Assembly: GCF_030652515.1 (NCBI RefSeq)
Contig: NZ_JAUSAR010000217.1
Location: 37,670-101,669, forward strand
Length of the DNA stretch: 64,000 nt
Direction: 5' to 3'
From: Aquabacterium sp.
GTDB lineage: Bacteria; Pseudomonadota; Gammaproteobacteria; Burkholderiales; Burkholderiaceae_C
Positions 7,798 through 15,461 of this stretch are shown piece by piece. Position 1 is the first letter of the stretch. Every line of letters begins with the position of its first letter. The position numbers were made by a program, and so were the translations under genes. The notes below the pieces were generated by a model. It was not told where the DNA came from, searched no databases, and was given only the letters and a program-made list of their open reading frames with translations.

Positions 7798-8823
7798 TCA
7801 TGTGTGGACGAATTGGATGCTGGCCAAGGCCACACGGTTCCCACCGGTGTCTCGGGCACTGGCCATGGCGCGATCGGCGCTGCGCATCATCTCTTCGACC
7901 GAGCCCGCCGTGTGCGGAAAGCTCGCCACCCCCATGCTCACCGAAAACGGAATCTGCTGGCCATTGTGCGGCACGATATGCCCCGCGCATTGACGGCGCA
8001 GTTGCTCCATCCTGGAATGGGCCGTGGCCAAGCCCACGCCTGACAACAGCACCACGAAGCGATCACCACCCAGGCGGCACGGGGAGTCCATGGCGCGGGT
8101 GTTGGCGCGCAGCAAGCGGCCCAAGGCTTCGACCACGCGCTCGCCACCTTCAGGGCCGTGCAGGCGCAGGATCTCTTCCAGCCCGTCGATCGACACCGAG
8201 ACCAGCGCGAACTCGCGTTGCTCGCGGCTGGACAGATCGGCCTCGCGGCGCAGTTGCTCTTCAAAGTGGGCGCGGTGGTACAGGCCGGAGGCGCTGTCGC
8301 GCACCTGGTTGTCCTGCATGTCGCGGCGCAGATCGTCGTTGGCTTTTTGCTGGGCTTCCAGCTGTTCCAGCGCGGAATGCAATTGGGTTTCGCGGCGCTT
8401 TTGTTCGGTCACGTCTTTCCAGACGGACAGCAGCTTGTGTGCACCTTCTTGCGCGGGCGCTTGCCGCCAAACGGTGAAGTCACGCCGCTCGCCAGAGCGC
8501 TCCAGGCGGTGCTCGGTCAGAAAGCCTTGCGTCAAAGACAGCGCCTGTTGATCGGCCGCACGCAAGGCCACGGCCTGCACGGCATCGAAAAGATCCGCGT
8601 CCTGCGCGCCCACCACCGTGGTGCGTGGGCCAGCCAGCAAACTGGAAGCGGCCTCGTTGGCCCACTCGTAACGTCCACTGGCCACATCCTTGATCAGCAA
8701 GGCCACCCCCAATTGGTCAAGGGCATGCACCAGGGCGTCTGACAACACGCCTCCGGACAGTGTCTCCACAGCGTTTGAATCGGCCATAACGTTGTTTGGT
8801 GTGGTCATGAGTTCTTGGAACAA
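7798..8823 (-). CDS. PAS-GGDEF protein with degenerate GGDEF motif
   Basis: 341 aa. A PAS-like sensor with PAC-type end (WKDVTEQKRRETQ) covers about residues 25-145, a short coiled coil follows, and a GGDEF-fold domain covers about 175-335. The signature is RLGGDRFVVLL, so the catalytic glutamate of GGDEF is replaced by arginine. The half-domain otherwise keeps the family pattern, including VSMGVASFP. Diguanylate cyclase activity is therefore doubtful; a binding or regulatory role is more likely. The gene is convergent to the 6S RNA. The first Met is used as start; ATGs at residues 6 and 13 are equally possible. Confidence 0.82.
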   Translation of the reverse strand: MFQELMTTPNNVMADSNAVETLSGGVLSDALVHALDQLGVALLIKDVASGRYEWANEAASSLLAGPRTTVVGAQDADLFDAVQAVALRAADQQALSLTQGFLTEHRLERSGERRDFTVWRQAPAQEGAHKLLSVWKDVTEQKRRETQLHSALEQLEAQQKANDDLRRDMQDNQVRDSASGLYHRAHFEEQLRREADLSSREQREFALVSVSIDGLEEILRLHGPEGGERVVEALGRLLRANTRAMDSPCRLGGDRFVVLLSGVGLATAHSRMEQLRRQCAGHIVPHNGQQIPFSVSMGVASFPHTAGSVEEMMRSADRAMASARDTGGNRVALASIQFVHT

Positions 8824-8991
8824 CCCGGTGCATTCGAGCGTGCATCGGGCCGAAGGCCTTCAAGGCCAAATCTTGGCTTAAATTAACGCGGCTGGCTGCC
8901 CTTCAAACATGGGATGTGAGCCACCTTTACAGTACTTGTGTGCGCTTTACCACGGTGCATTGACCTCAATTCCCCCCTCTTGGTGCCAGTC

Positions 8992-9894
8992 ATGACCCAG
9001 CTCACTGTTTTAGGTTGCGGCCTGATGGGCGCGCCGACGACGCGCCGCCTGCTCGCCGCCGGATTTTCGGTCACTGTTTGGAACCGCACGCGGGCCAAGG
9101 CCGATGCCCTTCAGTCCGCAGGGGCACTGGTGGCCGACTCGCCAGCACAAGCCGTGGCGCAGGCCGACATCGTGATCGCCATGCTGGAGCACGGCCAGGT
9201 GGTGGAAGAAGTCCTGTTTGGCCTGGCCGCGGACAGCGCCGTGGCAGGGCTGAAACCCGGCACCTTGGTGATCGACATGAGCTCCATCCTGCCCGAGCAG
9301 GCCCGGGATCATGCCCAACGCCTGGCCTTGGTGGGCGCGGCCAGCCTGGACGCCCCGGTTTCGGGGGGCACGGTCGGCGCCGAGGCGGGCACCCTGGCCA
9401 TCATGGCTGGTGGCCTGGCCGAAGACTTCGAGCGCGCCCGGCCGGTGTTCGCGGCACTGGGGCGACCCGTGCATGTGGGGCCGACGGGCAGCGGGCAATT
9501 GGCCAAGCTGGCCAACCAGATGATCGTGGGCATCACCTTGGGCGCGGTGGCCGAGGCCCTGCTGCTGGCCGAGCGCGGCGGCGCCGATCCCGCCCGGGTG
9601 CGAGAGGCCCTGCGCGGTGGTTTTGCCGAAAGCCGGATCCTGGAAGTGCATGGCCAGCGCATGGTCGATCGTGATTTCGCCAAACGCGGCTCGCTGGCCA
9701 TCCAGCTCAAGGATTTGAACAACGCACTTCACACCGCCACCGGGATGGATTTTGACGCGCCCATCACGCAGCGGCTGGCAGCGCTGTACTTTGACGCGGC
9801 CAGCCATGGCTTCGACCAGTTGGACCAATCAGGGGTGTTCTGCGAGTTGCAGCGCCGACAAAAGCCACCTACACTGATTTTGAAGGGCCGGTAG
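8992..9894 (+). CDS. NAD(P)-dependent beta-hydroxyacid dehydrogenase (3-hydroxyisobutyrate dehydrogenase / GarR-like)
   Basis: 300 aa from the ATG at 8992. The N-terminal Rossmann fold has GCGLMGAP (residues 8-15), then the substrate-binding loop DAPVSGGTVGAEAGTLAIMAGG-type segment, and the catalytic-lysine region GQLAKLANQM. These are hallmarks of the family that includes tartronate semialdehyde reductase, 3-hydroxyisobutyrate dehydrogenase and glyoxylate/succinic semialdehyde reductases; the exact substrate is not determinable. The last ten bases, including the TAG stop at 9892-9894, lie inside the adjacent tRNA-Ala gene. The upstream in-frame extension to 8938 has no ribosome-binding site. 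Confidence 0.87.
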   Translation: MTQLTVLGCGLMGAPTTRRLLAAGFSVTVWNRTRAKADALQSAGALVADSPAQAVAQADIVIAMLEHGQVVEEVLFGLAADSAVAGLKPGTLVIDMSSILPEQARDHAQRLALVGAASLDAPVSGGTVGAEAGTLAIMAGGLAEDFERARPVFAALGRPVHVGPTGSGQLAKLANQMIVGITLGAVAEALLLAERGGADPARVREALRGGFAESRILEVHGQRMVDRDFAKRGSLAIQLKDLNNALHTATGMDFDAPITQRLAALYFDAASHGFDQLDQSGVFCELQRRQKPPTLILKGR

Positions 9895-9960
9895 CTCAGT
9901 TGGGAGAGCGCTGCGTTCGCAATGCAGAGGTCGTCAGTTCGATCCTGATTCGGTCCACCA
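9885..9960 (+). tRNA. tRNA-Ala (anticodon CGC)
   Basis: 76 nt with encoded CCA. The acceptor arm GGGCCGG pairs with TCGGTCC (two G-U pairs), the D-arm carries AGCTCAGTTGGGAGAGC, the anticodon loop is TTCGCAA giving anticodon CGC, and the T-arm has GTCAG-TTCGATC-CTGAT. The first ten bases double as the end of the upstream dehydrogenase gene. The accessory island starts immediately after the CCA end. Confidence 0.95.
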
Positions 9961-10085
9961 GATCGCTAGGATTCATGCGGGGTTGCGGGCAGTTAGCAGA
10001 AAAACCCACCATCAAACCCACCGTTGTGAAAACGCTTGGTTTTGAGTTTAGGTAGTTAGAAAAAAACCGACTGCAGGGAGGCAGG

Positions 10086-10478
10086 ATGGCTAGAGACAGC
10101 AGCATTACGCTGACGCATCTGTACGGAATAGCCGGTGTTGTGGCCGGCGCAATCAGCATCTATTACCTGATAAGCCCCGAGTCAACCTGGCGCGAATACG
10201 CATTGGTTGCCTCTGGTTGGTTAGCCGCTTTCAGCTTTGCAGTTCTGCTCACAAAAGCGCACGCCGAAGCCAGAAGTGATAGCCAGCAGATTGGCCAATT
10301 AACCAAGCAAGTTGAACATTTACAGCAAAACCTCGAACGTCAAATTCAAGGCCTTCAGGCAGAGCTAGAACGACGCTCAGCAACCTCCGACTACTTGGCA
10401 GGTCTTCTGACTGGGCGCAGCGCCACACCAAGAGCCGCGATTCGAGAAAAACCAGGAGAGGACCCGATCCATGATTAA
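10086..10478 (+). CDS. Small two-helix membrane protein with cytoplasmic coiled coil
   Basis: 130 aa. Two hydrophobic helices lie at about residues 10-29 and 37-58, separated by a short loop, followed by a clear coiled coil (about 65-98, rich in Gln, Leu, Glu) and a polar tail. A GGGAGG ribosome-binding site lies 4 bases before the ATG. The stop codon overlaps the start of the next gene by 8 bp, so the two are coupled. I do not recognise a family. The layout (membrane anchor plus coiled coil, next to a putative defence pair) suggests a sensor or membrane effector, which is inference. Confidence 0.75.
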   Translation: MARDSSITLTHLYGIAGVVAGAISIYYLISPESTWREYALVASGWLAAFSFAVLLTKAHAEARSDSQQIGQLTKQVEHLQQNLERQIQGLQAELERRSATSDYLAGLLTGRSATPRAAIREKPGEDPIHD

Positions 10479-11550
10479 AGACCTGTCATTCGAAAAGTAC
10501 TGCTACTTTCCCACCCTACGTACAAGGCACGCAGAACTAAAAGGGCTAGGCGAATTAGATGCGGCTCGCAAATCTAGAATCCTTCCCCTCCTCACCCTTG
10601 GTAAATGGCCGCAAGCTACTGACTTTCTTCGCGCTGCGGACAAAGTCAAAGAGGCCATGGGCGACCTTCCATATTTCTTGGATCTAACCGCAGATGGCCG
10701 TCATCTGGTAGACCACTTAAAAGCGTTGCGCGACCCTTCGGGGTACTTTTCTCAATGGAGGGCATTTGTCTCAGCCTATCCGTATGCCATACCAGTTGTA
10801 CAGCTACCTAGCGATGCTCGAAGCAGGGACATCATCCGTCAGGCAGTGGAGATCGAACGTTCAGTGGGCAAAGTGGCTTTTCGCATAAGGGACTTCGCAA
10901 AAGACACTCCACTCGTGGTCAGCGCCCTTAGCGCGATGGACGATGCGAGAAACGCTCTTGTTTTCATTGATTGCGGATACATAAGGGCAGCCATTGCTGC
11001 CTACGTCGCCGCTACCATCACAACCATCAATCAACTACGTGCGGAATTTCCTGAAGCATTTATCACCGCACTGTCCACAAGTTTCCCATCATCAACGAAG
11101 CCCTTTGCCGATAGCTCCCAACTTAGAGGCTCTATAAACATCCTTGAGCGCGACCTGCATGAAAGGATCGGGGGGCACTCTGTGGCGGCATATGGCGACC
11201 ACGGCTCTGTCCACTCTGTTGTCTATGATGACGCGCCGATCATGCGATGGGCTGCACGTATCGATTACCCAAGGGAGTTCGATTGGTACTTTGAACGCCG
11301 GCCAAAAGATCAATCGGCCGAAGGCTATATATCGGCCGCTAAGGAGATCGTCAAAGTTGATCCCGACATCGGCAGCAGGAAAATTTGGGGCGAACAAATG
11401 ATTGTTGATGCAGCGAACGGCATCCCACATGCCAAGGCTCCCGCCTCGTGGATTGCCGTTAGAGTCAACATCCATCTGGCACGACAACTTGAGCTATCCG
11501 AAAGCCTATCGCAGGGCGACTCGAATGATACCGATGATGATGATTTTTAA
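10471..11550 (+). CDS. Beta/sce7725-family-like protein
   Basis: 359 aa. The N-terminus YCYFPTLRTRHAEL followed by GLGELDAARKSRILPLLTL (residues about 10-43) resembles the opening of the beta-protein/sce7725 group, which begins with Y-x-P-x-L-(K/R)-x-(K/R)-x-x-E and an I-x-P-L strand. The pattern that follows fits an alpha/beta barrel-like protein. No catalytic motif is known to me for the family. The C-terminus is strongly acidic (last ten residues mostly Asp). It is coupled to the membrane coiled-coil gene (8-bp overlap) and meets the sce7726-like gene tail to tail with overlapping stop codons. Family assignment is from memory of the N-terminal pattern. Confidence 0.65.
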   Translation: MIKDLSFEKYCYFPTLRTRHAELKGLGELDAARKSRILPLLTLGKWPQATDFLRAADKVKEAMGDLPYFLDLTADGRHLVDHLKALRDPSGYFSQWRAFVSAYPYAIPVVQLPSDARSRDIIRQAVEIERSVGKVAFRIRDFAKDTPLVVSALSAMDDARNALVFIDCGYIRAAIAAYVAATITTINQLRAEFPEAFITALSTSFPSSTKPFADSSQLRGSINILERDLHERIGGHSVAAYGDHGSVHSVVYDDAPIMRWAARIDYPREFDWYFERRPKDQSAEGYISAAKEIVKVDPDIGSRKIWGEQMIVDAANGIPHAKAPASWIAVRVNIHLARQLELSESLSQGDSNDTDDDDF

Positions 11551-12224
11551 GGGAGTACCAAACGAGGTATTGCCTTGGTGGCGCCTAGAGCTTCACCATA
11601 GCGCACTAGCTCCGCCAATCGGCGCTGCTGTCGATCAATGCTCTGGACAGTAGATAAGCGCAAACTCTGCCGCTTATCTTGGATAGCCTGAATCCTCAGC
11701 TCTCGACGTTTCAAATAGTCCAGCACGTATGCCCTGGCAACACGTGTCGGCATAGCTTGAAGTGCCTTTACTATTTCCGGCCTACCGCCCGTCACTTTGA
11801 CCTTCTGAAGCTTAGCCAGAGCTCGCAGTTCATCAACAGGCAAGAAGCTCATCCAACTGGCATTGTCCGGCACCGTTCTGACCTTAGCCTTACGAACAAC
11901 CGTGATTGCACCATCGTCTGAAATCGACCAAATTCCAACGTCACCGGGACACTGCGCTTGGGCACCACGAAGATGCTTGACTGCGCAAACAACTGTCACC
12001 TGTTCGAAGAAACGAAGGTAAGACTCTAGTTGCCCATCGAGACGCTCCAAAGAGTCGCGACTGCTTTTTATTTCAAAGGCACTCAGCTTCCCATTAGCCA
12101 TGATCAAGTCTGCCCGCCTAGCAAAGCTATCGACGAACATTTCAGCAATGAATGCCGCCCCCTGCCCCGAAGGCGAGGAAGACAACTTGGCAATCAAAGC
12201 CCTACGGATGTCCGATTCAGTCAT
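11547..12224 (-). CDS. sce7726-family-like predicted PD-(D/E)XK nuclease with SAP-like C-terminal segment
   Basis: 225 aa from the ATG at 12224, giving the family-like start MTESDIRRALI. The core RRADLIMANGKLSAFEIKS has Asp39 and Glu51-x-Lys53, with Glu28 upstream: the arrangement of a PD-(D/E)XK nuclease. Downstream, residues about 128-157 (LPVDELRALAKLQK, then GGRPEIVKAL) resemble a SAP DNA-binding motif. The rest is Arg/Gln-rich helix. sce7726 and sce7725/beta proteins are often neighbours in bacterial genomes; here they converge and their stop codons overlap. The nuclease role is predicted, not shown. An alternative upstream start at 12245 would add seven residues. Confidence 0.75.
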   Translation of the reverse strand: MTESDIRRALIAKLSSSPSGQGAAFIAEMFVDSFARRADLIMANGKLSAFEIKSSRDSLERLDGQLESYLRFFEQVTVVCAVKHLRGAQAQCPGDVGIWSISDDGAITVVRKAKVRTVPDNASWMSFLPVDELRALAKLQKVKVTGGRPEIVKALQAMPTRVARAYVLDYLKRRELRIQAIQDKRQSLRLSTVQSIDRQQRRLAELVRYGEALGATKAIPRLVLP

Positions 12225-12262
12225 GGCTGATCTCGCATGGAGCACTCGCTAAGGACGGCAAC

Positions 12263-12382
12263 ATGACAGCTAAAAAACCTGCAAGTCTAGCCTCTCTTGG
12301 CGCTTCGAAGCTCTTAATCAACAAGTGCATTTTGCCACCGGCAATAGCTTACGCCGAAGCGAGGAAATCGACTTATGCCTAG
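12263..12382 (+). CDS. Small 39-aa ORF coupled to the next gene
   Basis: 39 aa from an ATG at 12263, preceded by AAGGA (12251-12255) at suitable spacing. The product is basic and hydrophobic (Ala, Leu, Lys, Ile) with no known motif. Its TAG stop (12380-12382) lies inside the following ORF, whose ATG is at 12375, an 8-bp overlap typical of coupled translation. It may be a leader peptide, an antitoxin-like small partner, or simply a fortuitous ORF. Confidence 0.45.
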   Translation: MTAKKPASLASLGASKLLINKCILPPAIAYAEARKSTYA

Positions 12383-13001
12383 CTTCTTTTGCGAACGCAC
12401 TGCGGAGTACGCATTGGTGCCAGCATTGCAAAGCCACCTCCAATCGGTGTTCAAATTTGCCACTCCAATTTTCTTTTGGAAGACGAGGGAAGGCAACAGG
12501 GTTTCTGAGAACCAACATCTCCACGGCCATGTTCACCTTCTGGCGGTTTTTGCTCGACGCCCGAAGCTGCAAAGTGATACGGGGAAGGTTTACGGAAAAA
12601 TCAACCAAGACTTGGTGACATACGCTGAGAAATCAAGTCTTGCTGGTGTGCCCGCCATCGCGGGCTTTCCTGTGGTGGAATCATTGTTTGATTTGCATTC
12701 CCAGGCATCCATGCTTTGGTTCTCCCTTCATGGTCTTCCTCGAAAAGACATCGAGTTCAGCGTAGCTTTGCAGGCCCGGCCACACCTAACAGAAGATCTA
12801 GACGGCGCACTTTTGCAGCCGCTAGAGTTAACGGACATCGCTGCGAACATCACAAGGTCACGCGTCTTTTCTTGGCAAGATGCAATGACTCAGCTGTCCG
12901 AACTACGAATAGATCAAGCAGATGGATATAGGTCCCGCGTCAACTGGTTTGGCAGCAGCTACAAGCCTGTTTACTTTCTCGTTTCACCACATATGCGATA
13001 G
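12375..13001 (+). CDS. Hypothetical protein, orphan island gene
   Basis: 208 aa, soluble, mixed alpha/beta by eye, with no recognisable catalytic signature and no signal peptide. Segments such as HLHGHVHLLAVF and AIAGFPVVESLFDLHSQASML suggest a compact globular protein. No separate ribosome-binding site is evident before ATG 12375, which agrees with coupling to the 39-aa ORF. The reading frame is open through 627 bases of AT-richer DNA with normal codon variety, so it is likely a real gene. Function unknown. Confidence 0.6.
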   Translation: MPSFFCERTAEYALVPALQSHLQSVFKFATPIFFWKTREGNRVSENQHLHGHVHLLAVFARRPKLQSDTGKVYGKINQDLVTYAEKSSLAGVPAIAGFPVVESLFDLHSQASMLWFSLHGLPRKDIEFSVALQARPHLTEDLDGALLQPLELTDIAANITRSRVFSWQDAMTQLSELRIDQADGYRSRVNWFGSSYKPVYFLVSPHMR

Positions 13002-13014
13002 ATCGACCCACATC

Positions 13015-13308
13015 ATGACAAGCAAGCTTCCATCCGTCATCGCAAGCCTCAGCATCCACAAGATCGATTCCGGCCTGTACGATTTCACGGTCTCTTGCAG
13101 CGGCCAGCCCTTGTACGAGGATGCCGGTTTCTCATCGGTTACTGAGGCCATTGTGGCAGCCATTCAGCAAGAAGGGCCCATCCGAGGATTTGAACTGTCC
13201 TACGGGTCAATCGTGATCGGCACATATCTCTGCGAAGAGCTAAAAGCCGACGCAGCAGGAATCGCTGACCATGCCATGGAGCGGCGCGCCGTGCTTAGGG
13301 AAAACTGA
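13015..13308 (+). CDS. Hypothetical small protein
   Basis: 97 aa from the ATG at 13015; the frame stays open upstream to 12922, but that part overlaps the previous gene in another frame. The protein has a pattern of short beta strands (DFTVSCSGQPLYEDAGFSS, GSIVIGTYLCEEL) and an acidic helix, and could be a small domain such as an immunity or antitoxin-like protein. No family recognised. It lies 13 bp after the preceding orphan gene and 12 bp before the next gene, so these three may form one operon. Confidence 0.55.
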   Translation: MTSKLPSVIASLSIHKIDSGLYDFTVSCSGQPLYEDAGFSSVTEAIVAAIQQEGPIRGFELSYGSIVIGTYLCEELKADAAGIADHAMERRAVLREN

Positions 13309-13320
13309 AAGGGCAGCTGA

Positions 13321-13575
13321 GTGAATGATCCCGTCAACTGGCAAGCTATTGCAATCGAGTACAGGCGCCGCCTTCACACCGTTTGCTTTCTGACAGCTTT
13401 TGCACTGTTTGCAGCGCTTGGCTTTGGGTGCGCGAAGGTTGTGGAATGGATGCATGTGGACGCCGTCACAATGGAGACCATCGCTATGTTTGCCTGGCTT
13501 CCCATGGGCGCTATCGCTTGGTACTGCAAAGGTCGCCTTGAAGACTGGGCAGATCGAGGGCTCCCAAATCTATAG
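13321..13575 (+). CDS. Small two-helix membrane protein
   Basis: 84 aa starting with GTG at 13321, preceded by AAGGG. Two hydrophobic segments, about residues 20-40 and 50-67, flank a short loop; the N-terminus is polar and basic and the C-terminus (GRLEDWADRGLPNL) is polar. No family recognised. It follows the previous small gene by 12 bp and is convergent to the HExxH gene. Small membrane proteins of this type in accessory islands can be toxins or phage-exclusion factors, but nothing in the sequence proves that. Confidence 0.5.
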   Translation: MNDPVNWQAIAIEYRRRLHTVCFLTAFALFAALGFGCAKVVEWMHVDAVTMETIAMFAWLPMGAIAWYCKGRLEDWADRGLPNL

Positions 13576-13593
13576 AACATCTGAAGCGGTTGG

Positions 13594-14064
13594 CTATGCC
13601 CATGAATCCATTGGCCAACTAACCTCGTGAGCGCGAGCATCAACCTCAAGCGGTGCTTCGTCGTAGCCGAAGCTGTCGATCTCTGCGAGGTACCGAGGCA
13701 TGAACCCTTCGATTCCACCCAATGCCTCGTATTGATGAACATGGCGAAGTTCATGTGAGACCAGGCGAGAATCCCCTTCTCCGTGAACGATCATGATGCT
13801 GTGACCCAGCGTTAGCCCTGCCCTGCCTTCAAACAGCTTTTCCTCAAGGATCATCTGTCGCAGTGCCAACTGCTTGACCGGGACTGGAAGCTGATCCACG
13901 TACAGAAGCCGCACAAGCTCGGGGTTTTTCACACCCACCTGGCGTGCCAGTGCAAGGCCCCGCTCGGTTAGAGGCTTCCCGCTTCTTGCTACGTATAGTG
14001 CTTGGGCCTTTGCCCAACCAATGGCCTCAAGCACCAACTGCGGCAGTAACCCCTGAAGATTCAT
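13594..14064 (-). CDS. Putative zinc-metallopeptidase-like protein (HExxH)
   Basis: 156 aa from the ATG at 14064 (a TTG two codons earlier is also possible). The segment SHELRHVHQYE (residues 103-113) contains HELRH, an HExxH zinc-binding motif, with candidate third ligands Glu128 or Glu140 downstream. The layout resembles the small eCIS-core/DUF4157-type metallopeptidase domains, which have HExxHxxQ. No signal peptide or membrane helix is visible. It is the only minus-strand gene between the small membrane gene and the Mrr-like gene, and its base composition is nearer to the chromosome. Substrate unknown. Confidence 0.65.
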   Translation of the reverse strand: MNLQGLLPQLVLEAIGWAKAQALYVARSGKPLTERGLALARQVGVKNPELVRLLYVDQLPVPVKQLALRQMILEEKLFEGRAGLTLGHSIMIVHGEGDSRLVSHELRHVHQYEALGGIEGFMPRYLAEIDSFGYDEAPLEVDARAHEVSWPMDSWA

Positions 14065-14273
14065 GCACAACTCCGCGAAAACTGAATGCTAGCTGCTGGC
14101 AAGGCGCCTCGCGCGCGCGGAACGCTCCATGTCGGCAGCAAGATGGATTGCGTGATCAAGGACATCCGCGGCAAGGCCCAGGCCTTGGTAGCTTTCAAAC
14201 GTCGATTCAGGGTGCTTAGGCACGTCTCCGTTCAACGACAATCCTAGCAACCTGCCAGCTGATATCGTCTCGC

Positions 14274-15461
14274 ATGATTACCACTCGCACTATTGGACCA
14301 CTGCACTTCGAAGACCTTGACCCAAAGAGGTTCGAAGACCTCGTACGACAGCTTGCGTACGAGTTCAAGCCCTGGCGGCGACTTGAGGCCACGGGACGCT
14401 CCGGCAGCGACAATGGATTTGACGCACGAGGCTACGAAATCGTAGCCAGGAGGGATCAGCTCTTGGCTTCGGCGGAGGAAGACGAGACAGTCGAGGAGCG
14501 ATCGACCCTCAACGAAGGCATTGATGACAGGCTCTGGCTCATCCAATGCAAGCGTGAGCGGGCCATTGGGCCGAAGGCTTTGGTCAAGTACTTGGACGAC
14601 ACCGTGCTCGGCCCGGATGAGAAGCTCCACGGACTTGTGTTTACAGCGGCCTGTGATTTTTCCAAGAAGGCCCGCGACGACTTCGCCAAGAAGTGTCGCG
14701 AGATGGAGTTGGAGGAGTGGCACCTCTGGGGCAAAGCTGAGCTCGAGGACCGGCTCTTCCGCCCCGAGAACGACCACCTCTTATTCGCCTACTTCGGCTT
14801 TTCGCTGACCATCCGCCAGCGCTCACAACGAGCCGACCTGCGGGCCCGGTTGGTTATGAAGAGGAAGGCGAACCGCATACTGAGAGACCACGCCCACGCC
14901 TCGTTATTGCTGCGCTCGCCTGATGCCACGGAGTACCCGTACACGGGCGACCTCGCTGATTTCAAGAAGAACCCGCCGTGGATGGTGCAACCGTACCGGG
15001 GCATGTCCCACGAGGGGCTTAAGTTCTGTGTGCAACGCTACTTCGCATACCTCTCTGACGACGGCAAATCGTGGGACGCCGCAATGGTTGTGAACGACGC
15101 AAGAGGACATACACACGAAGACCCTTGGTTGGGCGAAGACCGGAACGGCGAGACGCGGCAGACTATCTACGAGTTCTGGAGCACGATTCCGGAAGTGAAT
15201 CGAGCTTGGCTCGAAGTTGTCGGACTGGTTCCGTTCGACGATATCGTGGACATTGATGACCTCGGCGACGAGTACGTGCAAGTCCCTCACATTTACGCTC
15301 AGTTTGTCACTGGAAGGCGTGGGCCTTTCAAGAGCTTCATCGCCGAGGTCGAAACCATCAGTCGATGGGAGCCGCGCTCCTTTAACCCTGGTGAGATGAC
15401 GGACGGTCGTATCGAGTACTTCCCCGTTGAGTTGCGCAAACTTAACGACGGCAGTGAATGA
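14274..15461 (+). CDS. Mrr-like restriction endonuclease with long C-terminal domain
   Basis: 395 aa. The N-terminal part FEDLVRQLAYEF (20-31), GRSGSDNGFDARG (41-53, catalytic Asp50) and WLIQCKRE (88-95, Gln91-x-Lys93) is the Mrr/restriction-endonuclease-like PD-(D/E)XK pattern. An acidic insertion of about 30 residues separates the Asp and the QxK strands. Residues about 170-395 form an unrecognised C-terminal region with many aromatic and acidic residues. Mrr-type enzymes cut modified or foreign DNA without a partner methylase, and none is encoded here. A 203-bp gap before the gene probably holds its promoter. Defence function is inferred. Confidence 0.75.
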   Translation: MITTRTIGPLHFEDLDPKRFEDLVRQLAYEFKPWRRLEATGRSGSDNGFDARGYEIVARRDQLLASAEEDETVEERSTLNEGIDDRLWLIQCKRERAIGPKALVKYLDDTVLGPDEKLHGLVFTAACDFSKKARDDFAKKCREMELEEWHLWGKAELEDRLFRPENDHLLFAYFGFSLTIRQRSQRADLRARLVMKRKANRILRDHAHASLLLRSPDATEYPYTGDLADFKKNPPWMVQPYRGMSHEGLKFCVQRYFAYLSDDGKSWDAAMVVNDARGHTHEDPWLGEDRNGETRQTIYEFWSTIPEVNRAWLEVVGLVPFDDIVDIDDLGDEYVQVPHIYAQFVTGRRGPFKSFIAEVETISRWEPRSFNPGEMTDGRIEYFPVELRKLNDGSE

